This document shows, piece by piece, positions 47,483 through 56,586 of a stretch of 64,000 nucleotides of DNA (position 1 is its first letter; each line of letters opens with the position of its first letter). Under the pieces are notes generated by a model, which saw only the letters and a program-made list of their open reading frames with translations, was not told where the DNA came from and ran no database searches. Origin of the DNA: Anaerococcus sp. Marseille-P3625 (lineage in GTDB: Bacteria > Bacillota > Clostridia > Tissierellales > Peptoniphilaceae); NCBI RefSeq assembly GCF_900232825.1, contig NZ_OCTP01000010.1:558001-622000 (forward strand), read 5' to 3'. A program made the position numbers and the translations under genes.

Positions 47483-49608
47483 TTAAATTGAACCTTCTCT
47501 GTTCCAAAATCTTTGTTTACCTAGATTTTCTATAAACTTACTTGTATCTTTAGCATCTTTTGTAACCATAACTCCATCTGCTTTTTCTTGTTTTTTATCA
47601 AGAATACCAGAAGAATCTCCAATAATCCATAAAGGTTTGTAATGGTTGAAAGTTTCATTTACAAATTCATTTACATTTTTACTAAATTCTGTGGATGGTT
47701 TTTTAGGAATAACTACAATCATTGCATCTTCTAATACAGGATGAACAGTAGCATATCTGTGGCTAACAATTTGACCATCTTTTGTCTCACTTAAATTAGC
47801 TTGGATAATTTAAGCCTTTGCTTTGTTATCTTCTATTTTTTTAACCAAAGATTTAAAATCAAAATCATCATCGTCATCTGAATATATTCCAACTTTTAAA
47901 GTATCAACCTTAAATATGGTATTTTCTTGAGAAAATTCAGGCATTCTAACTTTTAAAGCTTCTTTTTTTGCTTTTAATCCTGAAGGGTCAAATCCACGTT
48001 CAGCATCAGGTTTTTCACATCCTACATTTTTGGCTATTTCTTCTGCCATTTTTTTATCAACATTTGCAAACATATCTACGACATCTTGTCTTATTTCTTC
48101 TCTTTTAACTTTTGATAATTCAAATGAAGACGCATTAATAATATGATTTTGTCCTACTTTACTAATTGATTTATAAAATGCTGTGGCTTGGCTGAAATGA
48201 TCTCTAAAACTATCATCTCTTGCCTTTATAACTTCTGCATCTATTTTTTCTTGGTAATGTTCATATCCACCATTTTCTGGACTTTCATAGAAAGGTGATT
48301 GGTCATCAATAGATGATTTCATATAAGAAACTGGTCCCTTATTTATCATATGTTGATGCCATCCATCTCTTTGGTTGTTGTGAACTTCAGAAATTGGTCT
48401 ATTGATAGGTATTTGAGCAAAATTTGGTCCACCTAGTTTTAGAAGTTGGGTATCTGTGTAGGAGAAAAGTCTTCCTTAAAGTAGAGGGTCATTTGAAAAA
48501 TCAATTCCTGGAATAACATTTCCTGGATTAAAGGCAACTTGTTCTGTTTCTGCAAAATAATTGTCAACATTTCTATTAAAAATCATTTCACCGATTTTTA
48601 TCTTAGGAATGTACTCTTCTGGCCAAACCTTTGTAGGATCTAGGATATCAAATGGGAAGTCATGTTCCTTTTCTTCTGGAAGTAGCTGAACGCAAAAATC
48701 CCAGACTGGATAATTTCCTTCATCAATTGCTTCGTACAAATCTTTTCTTTGACTATCAGGATCATTTCCAGAAACTTTAAGTGTTTCATCCCAAACTCTT
48801 GAGTGAACACCTAATTGAGGATTCCACTGATATCTAACAAAGGTTGCCTTGCCATTCTTATTTATCCATCTAAAGGTATGAACTGCAAAACCATCAATCA
48901 TACGCAGACTTAAAGGAATTGCCCTATCACTCATTTGCCACATAACCATATGAGCTGACTCTTGATTTCTTGTTACAAAATCCCAAAAAGTATCGTTAGC
49001 AGATTGGGCTTGAGGAACTTCTGTATCTGGCTCTGGTTTTACTGCATGAACAAAATCAGGAAACTTTATAGCGTCTTGGATAATAAATACTGGCACATTA
49101 TTACCAGCTATATCGTAGTTTCCATCTTCTGTATAAAATTTAATAGCAAAACCACGTACGTCACGAGGAGTATCTGTATAACCTCTAAATCCTGCTACAG
49201 TAGATATCCTTGAAAATAGAGGAGTTTGTTTATTGTGACCTGAAAATAGACATGCTTTTGTATACTCACTCATATCCTTAGTAGATTTAAAAATACCATG
49301 AGCACCCACACCACGAGCATGGACAATTCTTTCTGGAATCCTCTCATGATAAAAGTGCATAATTTTTTCCCTAAAATGAAAATCTTCAAGAAGACTAGGT
49401 CCTCTACTGCCAGCCTTAAGTGTAAACTCATCTTATGCCATCTTAAGGCCCTTGTTAGTAGTAAAAGCTTTACCCTTGTTATCAACCTTATTTTTCTCTA
49501 GATCTTTAATCTTGTCGTTATCCTTTACAGGATTACCATTTCAGATCCATTTGGTGTTAAAGGCGCTTTAATAAATTCGTGCTTGTTCTTATCTTTTTTA
49601 CCTGCCAT
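47483..49608 (-). pseudogene. Large-subunit (clade 2) heme catalase, inactivated
   Basis: A monofunctional catalase of about 700 codons with a flavodoxin-like C-terminal domain (VIPKKPSTEFSKNVNEFV). Start MAGKKDKNKHEFIKAPLTP with RBS GGAGG. The heme-site His region [14 protein letters not shown], the conserved [13 protein letters not shown] and the [13 protein letters not shown] stretch remain. It is broken by one frameshift near 49540 (a lost G after SEM) and three TAA stops: near 49437, at 48476 (DPLL then GRLFSYTDTQ, where Gln is expected) and at 47810. Open pieces are 48476-49360, 47810-48349 and 47483-47722. No full-length enzyme can be made. Confidence 0.9.
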
Positions 49609-49704
49609 TTTGGCCTCCTACCATTTTCTTTAAATTCTAACATTCTTTCTTATACGAATTATACCCAAAAGATAATATGGTAAATCATTAGATATAAAAT
49701 AAAT

Positions 49705-49775
49705 CTAGACTCTTGCTTTTGACATCAATACGAAACTCTCCACATGGCTTGAGTGGTCAGTATGGATAAAATCTA
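49705..49775 (-). repeat. rlmD/rumA 3'-end remnant, copy C
   Basis: Minus-strand frame FIHTDHSSHVESFVLMSKAR to TAG. Identical to copy B over 49735-49772 and to copy D over 49743-49770. Unlike B and D, the flank beyond the tail is unrelated. Confidence 0.75.
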
Positions 49776-49968
49776 ATATATCAATAAAAGTCGCATAAAA
49801 AAACAACATACAAAATCTGATGTCGGTTTATTTTTAGATTATAGATTTTCATTCTATCTATAGGTGTCCTATTATATTTTCTATATTATCTTAATTTACT
49901 TGGATTCTTGTTTAAAAGTCCTTATATTTATCTTATCAGAATACATATCCATAATTAATTTATAAAAA

Positions 49969-50011
49969 TAAAAAAGACATAGGCTATAGATAAACTCTAA
50001 GCTCATGTCTT
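49969..50011 (-). terminator. Terminator of the second CPBP gene
   Basis: On the minus strand, AAGACAT pairs with ATGTCTT, with partial extension inside the loop, followed by a T-rich run. Confidence 0.6.
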
Positions 50012-50018
50012 ACTAAAT

Positions 50019-50624
50019 TTAAAGAAAAAATGCAACATATAAACCAGCTACTAAATTAGACACTGTATGTATGATAAAACTTGGAATAATTGATCCCTCT
50101 GATAACTTCTCGTTGATATATCCCATAGCATAGGCTATACACCCTGTAACAAAAATAATTAAAAGAGATTTTAATACACCTACAATAGGAAAAAACATCA
50201 CTCCGTGAACCAGTCCAAACAATATTGATTGTATAAGATTTCCATTATTAAATCCTATTTTACTAACTAGCCTTTTAAGTGCAAATCCCCTAAACAAAAT
50301 CTCCTCAGGTAAAGCGGTGTTAAGGGCTGCATAAATTATAATAGGCAAAATAGCCTTGAATCTAAGTCCCGCAAACTCGCTAGTTGCATTATTAACTCCA
50401 CTTAGACTATTTAGAAGAATTATGCCTATTATTAGATAGATAATGGTTACTATAAATATTGATAATATCAAAGTCTTGTCTACCCTTTTAATTCTTTTAA
50501 GCCCTATCCATTCTGTAAATTTCTGATTTTTTCTAACTTTAAAATACCAATAAACAAATGGTATAAGTGAAAATAAAACGATTTGAATTAAACTACTAAT
50601 AAGTTTGTTAATTACTAAACTCAT
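50019..50624 (-). CDS. CPBP family intramembrane metalloprotease (second copy)
   Basis: A 201-aa polytopic protein, only distantly like the one at 45456. Motif 1 is TALPEEILFRGFALKR, motif 2 FGLVHGVMFFPIVG, motif 3 FIIHTVSNLVAG, with about six helices. Intact and with its own RBS (GGAGG) and terminator. Possible roles are protein processing or self-immunity to a peptide; no bacteriocin gene was seen nearby. Confidence 0.85.
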   Translation of the reverse strand: MSLVINKLISSLIQIVLFSLIPFVYWYFKVRKNQKFTEWIGLKRIKRVDKTLILSIFIVTIIYLIIGIILLNSLSGVNNATSEFAGLRFKAILPIIIYAALNTALPEEILFRGFALKRLVSKIGFNNGNLIQSILFGLVHGVMFFPIVGVLKSLLIIFVTGCIAYAMGYINEKLSEGSIIPSFIIHTVSNLVAGLYVAFFL

Positions 50625-50765
50625 AATCCCTCCTTGATATAATATAAAAGTACATTTATATTATGCCCATATATGCATATTTAAAACTTGAGAAATGTAA
50701 AATATTTTCTTCACCTATATATAAACCTTATCTATAAATTATAATATTTGATTAAATCTCTTAAG

Positions 50766-51030
50766 TTAATCGCTTTTTGAATATTTTTCATAACACCCTT
50801 TTGATATCTCAGCTAACAGATCTTTAGGCAATGGCCTAGAATAGGGCAGCCTTACGTAGCTTTAGTTATATCATAATCTGTTAATTTATCCCTAAAATAT
50901 TCAGTTCCTTCCTCTCCTAGATATACTCCTATATGATTTTTTGACGAAGCAAATTGAATAATATTTTTACCCTTCCAATATGTGGGTATACTCGAAAACG
51001 TTTCTGTACTTTCTCATCAGGTATTTTCAT
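50766..51030 (-). pseudogene. DUF1801 (YdhG-like) protein, frameshifted
   Basis: Minus-strand frames read MKIPDEKVQKRF, then after a shift PTYWKGKNIIQFASSKNHIG and GEEGTEYFRDKLTDYDITKA, then after another shift LPYSRPLPKDLLAEISKGCY to a stop at 50766. These are the consecutive conserved blocks of the DUF1801/iron-chaperone-like family, with an N-terminal deletion. Not functional. Confidence 0.75.
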
Positions 51031-51094
51031 GAGTATTCCACCCCTGCAGTCCTCGCTTTTTATTTCGATCAATGCAAACACATCATTGAGAGTA

Positions 51095-51172
51095 TTATAA
51101 TTTTTTATCTTTTTTTCTTGATATCAACACCACCGTCTCGACATGGCTTGAGTGGTCAGTATGGATAAATTT
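51095..51172 (-). repeat. rlmD/rumA 3'-end remnant, copy D
   Basis: Minus-strand frame FIHTDHSSHVETVVLISRKK to TAA, the best-preserved methyltransferase-like ending of the set. The 28 bp at 51142-51169 are identical to copies B and C. It abuts the SNF2 helicase relic. Confidence 0.75.
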
Positions 51173-51480
51173 TAATATTTCTCAAAAGCCTCGTTCTTGG
51201 GAATATATCTACTCCTTTTATTCTTTCTTCTTCACTACCTATTAATACTGAATATTTTAAGATATCAGGGTGGGACCACCCTGATATCTCTTCTTTCCAA
51301 GTATATTTGGCAACACTTAATGGTACTATGATTAAAACTTTAGAAATTGCAAAAGCATCAAAGAATAAATCTTTTATAGCCATTAGGCCTATAACCACCT
51401 TGTCTAAACCCATATCTAGTAAAAGTGACGATTTTCTATTTTCTTTTATAAATTCAGTAGGATAGTTTTTATATTTACGT
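51173..51480 (-). pseudogene. Phage-type SNF2 helicase, N-terminal relic
   Basis: Minus-strand frame YKNYPTEFIKENRKSSLLLD followed by MGLDKVVIGLMAIKDLF and VSKVLIIVPLSVAKYTW-like sequence (here ISKVLIIVPLSVAKYTW). Phage SNF2 helicases have LLLDMGLGKTVI here, so the Walker A GK(T) is degraded to DKV. The frame is cut off at the rumA-like tail D, with the rest of the helicase missing. Confidence 0.7.
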
Positions 51481-51484
51481 AGAG

Positions 51485-51775
51485 TGTATTCTAAGTTGTC
51501 ATCTTCGATTCTTTTTATTATTTCATCAATATTTTCTTTAAAATCAAGAACATAAACATTAATTTAATTTTTTAAATGGCCTTATCCTTTTTTTGAATTG
51601 GTCTTGGTTCTCTTCCAGGTCTTTTTGTTTCAATAATTTCAATCTTTCTTTTTGGCAGAAGTATTATCCTATCTGGTATTTCTGTCATTTATGGGGATGT
51701 AAATTTAAGACAAAGCCCTCTATTCACTTTTATCTTATTAACTAAACTTGATTCTATCACCTTTTCTTACATTGA
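51485..51775 (-). pseudogene. Phage VRR-NUC nuclease relic
   Basis: Minus-strand pieces GLCLKFTSP, a TAA, MTEIPDRIILLPKRKIEIIE, TKRPGREPRPIQ, another stop, then VYVLDFKENIDEIIKRI. These correspond in order to the VRR-NUC fold (PDRIxLLPxGKxxFxExKxPGxxPRPxQ, VYVLDS). In phages this gene commonly precedes the SNF2 helicase, as here. Confidence 0.75.
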
Positions 51776-52361
51776 TATTTCAAGCTTTATAGTTATTGTG
51801 TGAAGATTTCTCCTATAACCTTTATATAAAGACAAATTTTAAATTCATTACAATATAGCCTTCGAAACTTGCACAATAACTAATTTACATAAAATCACTT
51901 TTTAATTTTAGTCCTTGATTCTTAACACCATCTCAAAGTTTTAGCCCATTAATTCCATTGGATAAAAGTACAGAATAAAAATCGGTTGTAAACCTTACAT
52001 AGTCACTAATTTTTAAACAATAGGCCCTATATTCTTATGAAAAACTTCTCCAGATTTTTCTTAATAAGATGAATCAATTTCACAACTTTCATTTAAATAA
52101 ATCTACAAATTTTGAGTAAAGTTCCTGAAGTGAAGTAAATCAAACTACCATAAAAAATGAAAGGGTAGAATTTGTGAAATTTATGACTATATATTTAGCT
52201 AAACAATAAATTCAGAAAAGGTATCATCATATTTATCATATTATTAAAAATAAGGAATTAAAAGAGCGATAAATGTAAATCAATGATAACCTTATAAATC
52301 GTACTGAGAAGAAATTGGGAAAAAAAGCGTAATAATCGTTGATTACATTTATTAAAAATAC
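51776..52361. other. Gene-free region upstream of copY
   Basis: About 590 bases with stops in all frames. No gene, RNA or repeat recognised; probably further decayed phage sequence. Confidence 0.5.
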
Positions 52362-52390
52362 TTGACAAGATAAGTTTACAAGAGTAAACT
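52362..52390 (+). promoter_or_regulatory. Promoter of copY-copB
   Basis: -35 TTGACA (52362-52367), 17-nt spacer, -10 TAAACT (52385-52390). Confidence 0.65.
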
Positions 52391-52393
52391 TAT
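52370..52393. promoter_or_regulatory. CopY operator (inverted repeat)
   Basis: A perfect palindrome with 10-bp arms, ATAAGTTTAC and GTAAACTTAT, around AAGA. It covers the spacer and -10 of the copYB promoter, and its centre contains TTTACA, as in cop boxes. Expected to be bound by the CopY repressor until copper displaces zinc. Confidence 0.7.
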
Positions 52394-52439
52394 TTTAAGT
52401 ATTAAGTCTATACTCGTAAACAATAAGGAGGGAAAGACA

Positions 52440-52889
52440 ATGGGTGTAATAGTATACAATACTCATATCACAGATGCAGAATGGGAAGTCATGCGTGTAG
52501 TTTGGGCAAATGATCGAGTAACTAGTAAAAAAGTGATTTCCGTATTGCAAGAAAAAATGGACTGGACACAATCCACTATCAAAACGATCTTAGGTCGATT
52601 AGTTGGAAAAGGCGTACTAAATACAGAGCAAGAAGGTAGAAAGTTTATTTACACTGCCAATATTGAAGAGACAGAAGCCGTAATGGATTATGCAGAAGAT
52701 ATTTTTAACCGTATTTGCAATAAGAAAGTCGGAAATGTAATAGGAAGTATCATTGAAGATCATGTTTTAAGCTTCGATGATATAGATCGACTAGAAAAAA
52801 TATTAGAGATGAAAAAATCTTTCGCAGTAGAAGAAGTGGATTGCAATTGTCCAGAAGGACAATGCAAATGTCATTTACATCATCATTAA
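52440..52889 (+). CDS. copY: CopY/TcrY family copper-responsive repressor
   Basis: A 149-aa BlaI-type winged-helix repressor (about 10-80, TDAEWEVMRVVWANDRVTSK and WTQSTIKTILGRLVGKGVL). The C-terminal metal site CNCPEGQCKC followed by HLHHH provides the CxC pairs that bind Zn or Cu(I). RBS AGGAGGG. First gene of copYB, directly behind its own operator. Confidence 0.93.
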   Translation: MGVIVYNTHITDAEWEVMRVVWANDRVTSKKVISVLQEKMDWTQSTIKTILGRLVGKGVLNTEQEGRKFIYTANIEETEAVMDYAEDIFNRICNKKVGNVIGSIIEDHVLSFDDIDRLEKILEMKKSFAVEEVDCNCPEGQCKCHLHHH

Positions 52890-52908
52890 GTATAAGGAGG
52901 AATTTAAA

Positions 52909-55011
52909 ATGAATAATGACAACAGATATTCGTCCCATAATCACCATGATTATGACGACATGGATAAGTTAAAACACGAGCATGGAATCACAGATGAACA
53001 TGGAGACCATAAAGATCAACATCAAGAACATCATGCTGGACATGATCACAGCGGGCACAGTGGGCATGACCACCATCATCACGGAAACTTTAAGGAACTT
53101 TTCTTAAAATCATTGCCACTAGGAATCATTATTATGCTCTTATCCCCTATGGCTGGGTTTGACCTACCATTCCAGTTTACTTTTCCATATTCTGATATTG
53201 TAGTAGCTATTTTATCTACTATATTAATTATTTATGGTGGACGTCCATTCTATCAAGGGGCAGTTGACGAATTTAAACAAAAAGAACCTGGAATGATGGC
53301 TCTCGTTTCTTTAGGTTTAAGTGTTTCATATTTATATAGTATTTATACTGTAATAGCAAGCTACGTAACAGGTGAACAAATTATGGACTTTTTCTTTGAA
53401 TTTGCTTCATTACTATTAATCATGCTATTAGGTCACTGGATTGAGATGAAAGCTATTGGAGAAGCAGGAGACGCACAAGCAGAATTGGCTAAGTTAGTGC
53501 CGAAAGATGCTCACGTTGTATTAGAAGACGATTCAATTGAAACACGACCAGTTGCTGACTTAAAGGTAGGTGATTTAATTCGTGTTCAAGCCGGAGAAAA
53601 TGTGCCAGCAGACGGGATTATCGAGCGTGGCGAATCACGTTTAAATGAAGCTCTTCTAACTGGGGAGTCAAAAGCAGTAAAAAAAGGTCCTGGCGATGAA
53701 GTAATCGGGGGCTCAACAAATGGAGAAGGGGTTCTTTATATTAAAGTGCTTGAGACAGGTGATCAATCCTTCATCTCTCAAGTACAGACTTTAATTAGCC
53801 AAGCTCAAAGTCAGCCTTCCAGAGCAGAAAATATTGCTCAAAAGGTTGCAGGATGGCTCTTCTATATTGCTGTTATTGTCGCGCTAATTGCTTTTGTAGT
53901 ATGGACGCTTATAGCGGACATCCCAACGGCAGTAAAATTTGCTATCACAACATTAGTTATAGCTTGTCCTCACGCTTTGGGTCTGGCTATTCCATTGGTA
54001 ACCGCCCGTAGCACAAGCTTAGGAGCTAGCCGTGGCTTACTAGTAAAAGACCGCCAAGCCTTAGAAATAGCTCAAGATGCAGATGTGATGATTTTAGATA
54101 AAACGGGTACTTTAACAACTGGTGAGTTTAAAGTATTAGACGTTGAACTTTTTAATAACAAATATAATAAAGAGGAAATCATTGCCTTACTGGCAGGTAT
54201 TGAAGGAGGGTCTAGTCACCCGATTGCTCAATCAATTATTAGTTTCGCTAAGCAGCAAGGTATAAGTCCAGTATCTTTTGATTCAATTGATGTGATTTCC
54301 GGTGCTGGCGTAGAAGGCAAAGCCAAGGGCCATAGTTACCAATTAATCAGCCAAAAAGCATACGGACGTAATCTGGATATGGATATTCCAAAAGGAGCAA
54401 CTCTCAGTGTCTTAGTAGAAAACGATGATGCTATTGGTGCTGTAGCTTTAGGGGATGAATTAAAACCAACGAGCAAAGAGTTAATTAAAGTTCTTAAAAA
54501 GAACAATATTCAACCAATTATGGCAACAGGTGATAATGAAAAAGCAGCTCAAGGCGCGACAGAAGATTTAGAGATTGAATATAGATCAAATCAATCTCCA
54601 CAAGACAAATATGAGTTAGTAAAAACACTTAAAGAAGAAGGAAAAAAAGTTATAATGGTAGGTGACGGTGTTAATGATGCCCCTTCTCTTGCCTTAGCAG
54701 ACGTTGGTATAGCTGTAGGCGCTGGAACCCAAGTGGCATTGGATTCAGCTGATGTCATCTTGACTCAATCTGATCCAGGAGATATTGAATCATTTATTGA
54801 ATTAGCACACAAAACAACTCGTAAAATGAAACAAAACCTCTTTTGGGGAGCCGGTTATAACTTTATAGCTATCCCTCTAGCTGCAGGAATTTTGGCTCCT
54901 ATTGGTATCACATTAAGCCCTGCATTAGGAGCAATTCTAATGTCTGTGTCAACAGTCATCGTCGCCATTAATGCTATTTTATTAAATTTAGATCCAAAAA
55001 ATAACGGTTAA
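52909..55011 (+). CDS. copB: Copper-exporting P-type ATPase CopB
   Basis: P1B-type ATPase of 700 aa. A His-rich cytoplasmic N-terminus (about 1-62, many HDH and HHH clusters) replaces CxxC domains. Membrane helices follow; the intramembrane metal site is CPHALGLAIP, the CPH form of CopB rather than CPC of CopA. Phosphorylation site DKTGTLTTGEF, TGES loop LLTGESKAV and hinge MVGDGVNDAPSLA are intact. Composition is richer in G and C than in the neighbours, suggesting transfer from lactobacilli or enterococci. No copZ follows. Confidence 0.95.
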   Translation: MNNDNRYSSHNHHDYDDMDKLKHEHGITDEHGDHKDQHQEHHAGHDHSGHSGHDHHHHGNFKELFLKSLPLGIIIMLLSPMAGFDLPFQFTFPYSDIVVAILSTILIIYGGRPFYQGAVDEFKQKEPGMMALVSLGLSVSYLYSIYTVIASYVTGEQIMDFFFEFASLLLIMLLGHWIEMKAIGEAGDAQAELAKLVPKDAHVVLEDDSIETRPVADLKVGDLIRVQAGENVPADGIIERGESRLNEALLTGESKAVKKGPGDEVIGGSTNGEGVLYIKVLETGDQSFISQVQTLISQAQSQPSRAENIAQKVAGWLFYIAVIVALIAFVVWTLIADIPTAVKFAITTLVIACPHALGLAIPLVTARSTSLGASRGLLVKDRQALEIAQDADVMILDKTGTLTTGEFKVLDVELFNNKYNKEEIIALLAGIEGGSSHPIAQSIISFAKQQGISPVSFDSIDVISGAGVEGKAKGHSYQLISQKAYGRNLDMDIPKGATLSVLVENDDAIGAVALGDELKPTSKELIKVLKKNNIQPIMATGDNEKAAQGATEDLEIEYRSNQSPQDKYELVKTLKEEGKKVIMVGDGVNDAPSLALADVGIAVGAGTQVALDSADVILTQSDPGDIESFIELAHKTTRKMKQNLFWGAGYNFIAIPLAAGILAPIGITLSPALGAILMSVSTVIVAINAILLNLDPKNNG

Positions 55012-55096
55012 CAGATCGAATAATTGAAACTCCTTAAAGTATCAAGATACAATAGTTTTACAGGAGAAAAAGAGATGTAAGTACTGGCTATTTGTA

Positions 55097-55145
55097 AAAT
55101 CGTGTTGGTAGAAGTAGACGATTTTTCTACCAACACGATTTTTAA
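55097..55145 (+). terminator. Terminator of copYB
   Basis: A 17-bp perfect stem AAATCGTGTTGGTAGAA/TTCTACCAACACGATTT (55097-55113 and 55125-55141), then TTAATTTATT. It may also stop rlmD transcripts from the other side. Confidence 0.8.
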
Positions 55146-55215
55146 TTTATTATAGAACTGATTTCTTTTAAAATCCTAAAAGCCATTGATTTCAGCACTT
55201 TTATAGCTTGTTATT

Positions 55216-56586
55216 CTATTTTCTTGTCATCAACGCTACAGTCTCCAAATGTCTTGATCTTGGAAATTGGTCTATTATTTGGTAGTTTTTTATTTGGTAG
55301 CCATTTGCTAGGAATGTTTTTAAGTTTTCTACTTGAGTTTTTGGGTTACAGGATATGTAGACGAATTTTTCTGGATTTACTTGTAGGATTTTTTCTAAAG
55401 TTTTTTCATTTATTCCAGATCTTGGTGGATCGAGTACAACTAGATCAAATTTACCTTTAACTTTTTCTATTTCTTCTAACACATCTCCTGTTAGAAAATT
55501 TATATTTTCGATTCCATTTTCTTTGGCATTTTCTTTGGCTTTTTCTACTGCTTCTGCAACTATTTCAATTCCTGTTGCTGATTTTGCATTTTTTGCCATT
55601 AGTTGGGTTATAGTTCCTGTGCCAGAGTATAGATCAAGAACATTTATATTTTTATTTACATCGGCAAATTCTATGACTTTTTCATATATTATTTCTGCTG
55701 CAAATAAGTTTGGTTGGAAAAATGAAAATGGAGAAATTCTAAATTTTAATCCCGACATTTCTTCTGTAATAAATTCTTCTCCGTACAAGAGATCAATTTT
55801 TTCCGCAATTACAGCATCAGCTACTGAATTATTTGTAACATGATAAATGGATACTAGTTTACCTGCTAGTTTAAGACTTAATAAAAATTCTACGAATTTA
55901 TCTTTTTCATTTATATCAAAACTTTGATCGTCTGTTGTTACTAATATTGCCATTATTTGACCAGTTTTGTGGGCTTTTCTTATGATAAAATGTCTTAGTA
56001 AGCCTTCTTTTTTTGATTTGTGGTAAAATTCCGTACCTTTTTCTCTAAAATAATTTTGAACTTCTTCTCTAATTTTGTTAAAGTCGCCATCTACTATGTT
56101 ACAATTTATAGTATCCACAATTTCATAAAATCTATTTTGCCTATGTAAGCCTAGGACTAATTCTCCACCCTTGTAGGAGTCACCAAAAGTATATTCCATC
56201 TTATTTCTATACTCATAGATTTTAGGAGGCGAATTGAAGATAATATCACTATCGATATCTATTTTGTTAGTTACAAGTAATTTTTTTATCATTTCTTCTT
56301 TTAAATCTGATTCAACTTCATAAGATAATTTTTGATAAGAGCAACCTCCACAAATATCGGCATTGGGACAATGATTTTCATTACTTTCCAAAGGAGAATC
56401 TTCTATTAGTCCTAAATATTTTCCGATTTTTTTATTATTTCTATTTCTGGTAATTTTTACCTGGGCAATTTGGCCTTTAAGTCCGCCCTTAAATTCAACT
56501 ATTTGACCTTTTTCATTAAGACCTAGAGAAATATTTGGATATTGCATTTCATTTATCTTAACTTGGCAAATTTGTTTTTTTCTCAA
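55216..56586 (-). CDS. rlmD: 23S rRNA (uracil-5-)-methyltransferase
   Basis: RumA-type enzyme of 456 aa methylating a uridine of 23S rRNA. N-terminal TRAM domain (about 5-60), Fe-S cysteines in CPNADICGGCSYQKL, SAM fold VLDLYSGTGTITQLMA and DLVVLDPPRSGIN, nucleophile Cys in FVYISCNPKTQ. The exact name (RlmD versus RlmCD or TrmA-like) cannot be fixed from sequence. Its 3' end, RHLETVALMTRK, is the sequence imitated by the four tails A-D in the island downstream. The start overlaps the helicase gene by 29 nt. Confidence 0.88.
   Translation of the reverse strand: MRKKQICQVKINEMQYPNISLGLNEKGQIVEFKGGLKGQIAQVKITRNRNNKKIGKYLGLIEDSPLESNENHCPNADICGGCSYQKLSYEVESDLKEEMIKKLLVTNKIDIDSDIIFNSPPKIYEYRNKMEYTFGDSYKGGELVLGLHRQNRFYEIVDTINCNIVDGDFNKIREEVQNYFREKGTEFYHKSKKEGLLRHFIIRKAHKTGQIMAILVTTDDQSFDINEKDKFVEFLLSLKLAGKLVSIYHVTNNSVADAVIAEKIDLLYGEEFITEEMSGLKFRISPFSFFQPNLFAAEIIYEKVIEFADVNKNINVLDLYSGTGTITQLMAKNAKSATGIEIVAEAVEKAKENAKENGIENINFLTGDVLEEIEKVKGKFDLVVLDPPRSGINEKTLEKILQVNPEKFVYISCNPKTQVENLKTFLANGYQIKNYQIIDQFPRSRHLETVALMTRK

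Larger units (their letters stand above)
49609..50018. other. Intergenic region between catalase relic and CPBP gene
   Basis: Contains a possible catalase -10 TATAAT (minus, 49658-49663), rumA-like tail copy C and the terminator at 49969. No coding sequence beyond that is recognised. Confidence 0.5.

Noticed and set aside
49270..49485. A 71-aa minus-strand frame over the catalase N-terminus.
   Set aside because: It is an alternative frame of the catalase pseudogene, which has clear homology in another frame.
46338..49608. Repeated in-frame TAA codons at Gln or Glu positions in the catalase and transposase, as if TAA were recoded.
   Set aside because: Frameshifts and a scrambled patch occur in the same genes, neighbouring intact genes end with TAA, and the window encodes a normal RF1. 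Ordinary decay explains it.
50980..51168. A 62-aa plus-strand frame across the DUF1801 relic.
   Set aside because: It is antisense to recognisable minus-strand protein relics and lacks an RBS.
45199..51169. The repeated 28-38 bp segments as a CRISPR array.
   Set aside because: There are only three near-identical copies, kilobases apart, with genes between them and coding similarity to a methyltransferase tail; no cas genes are present.
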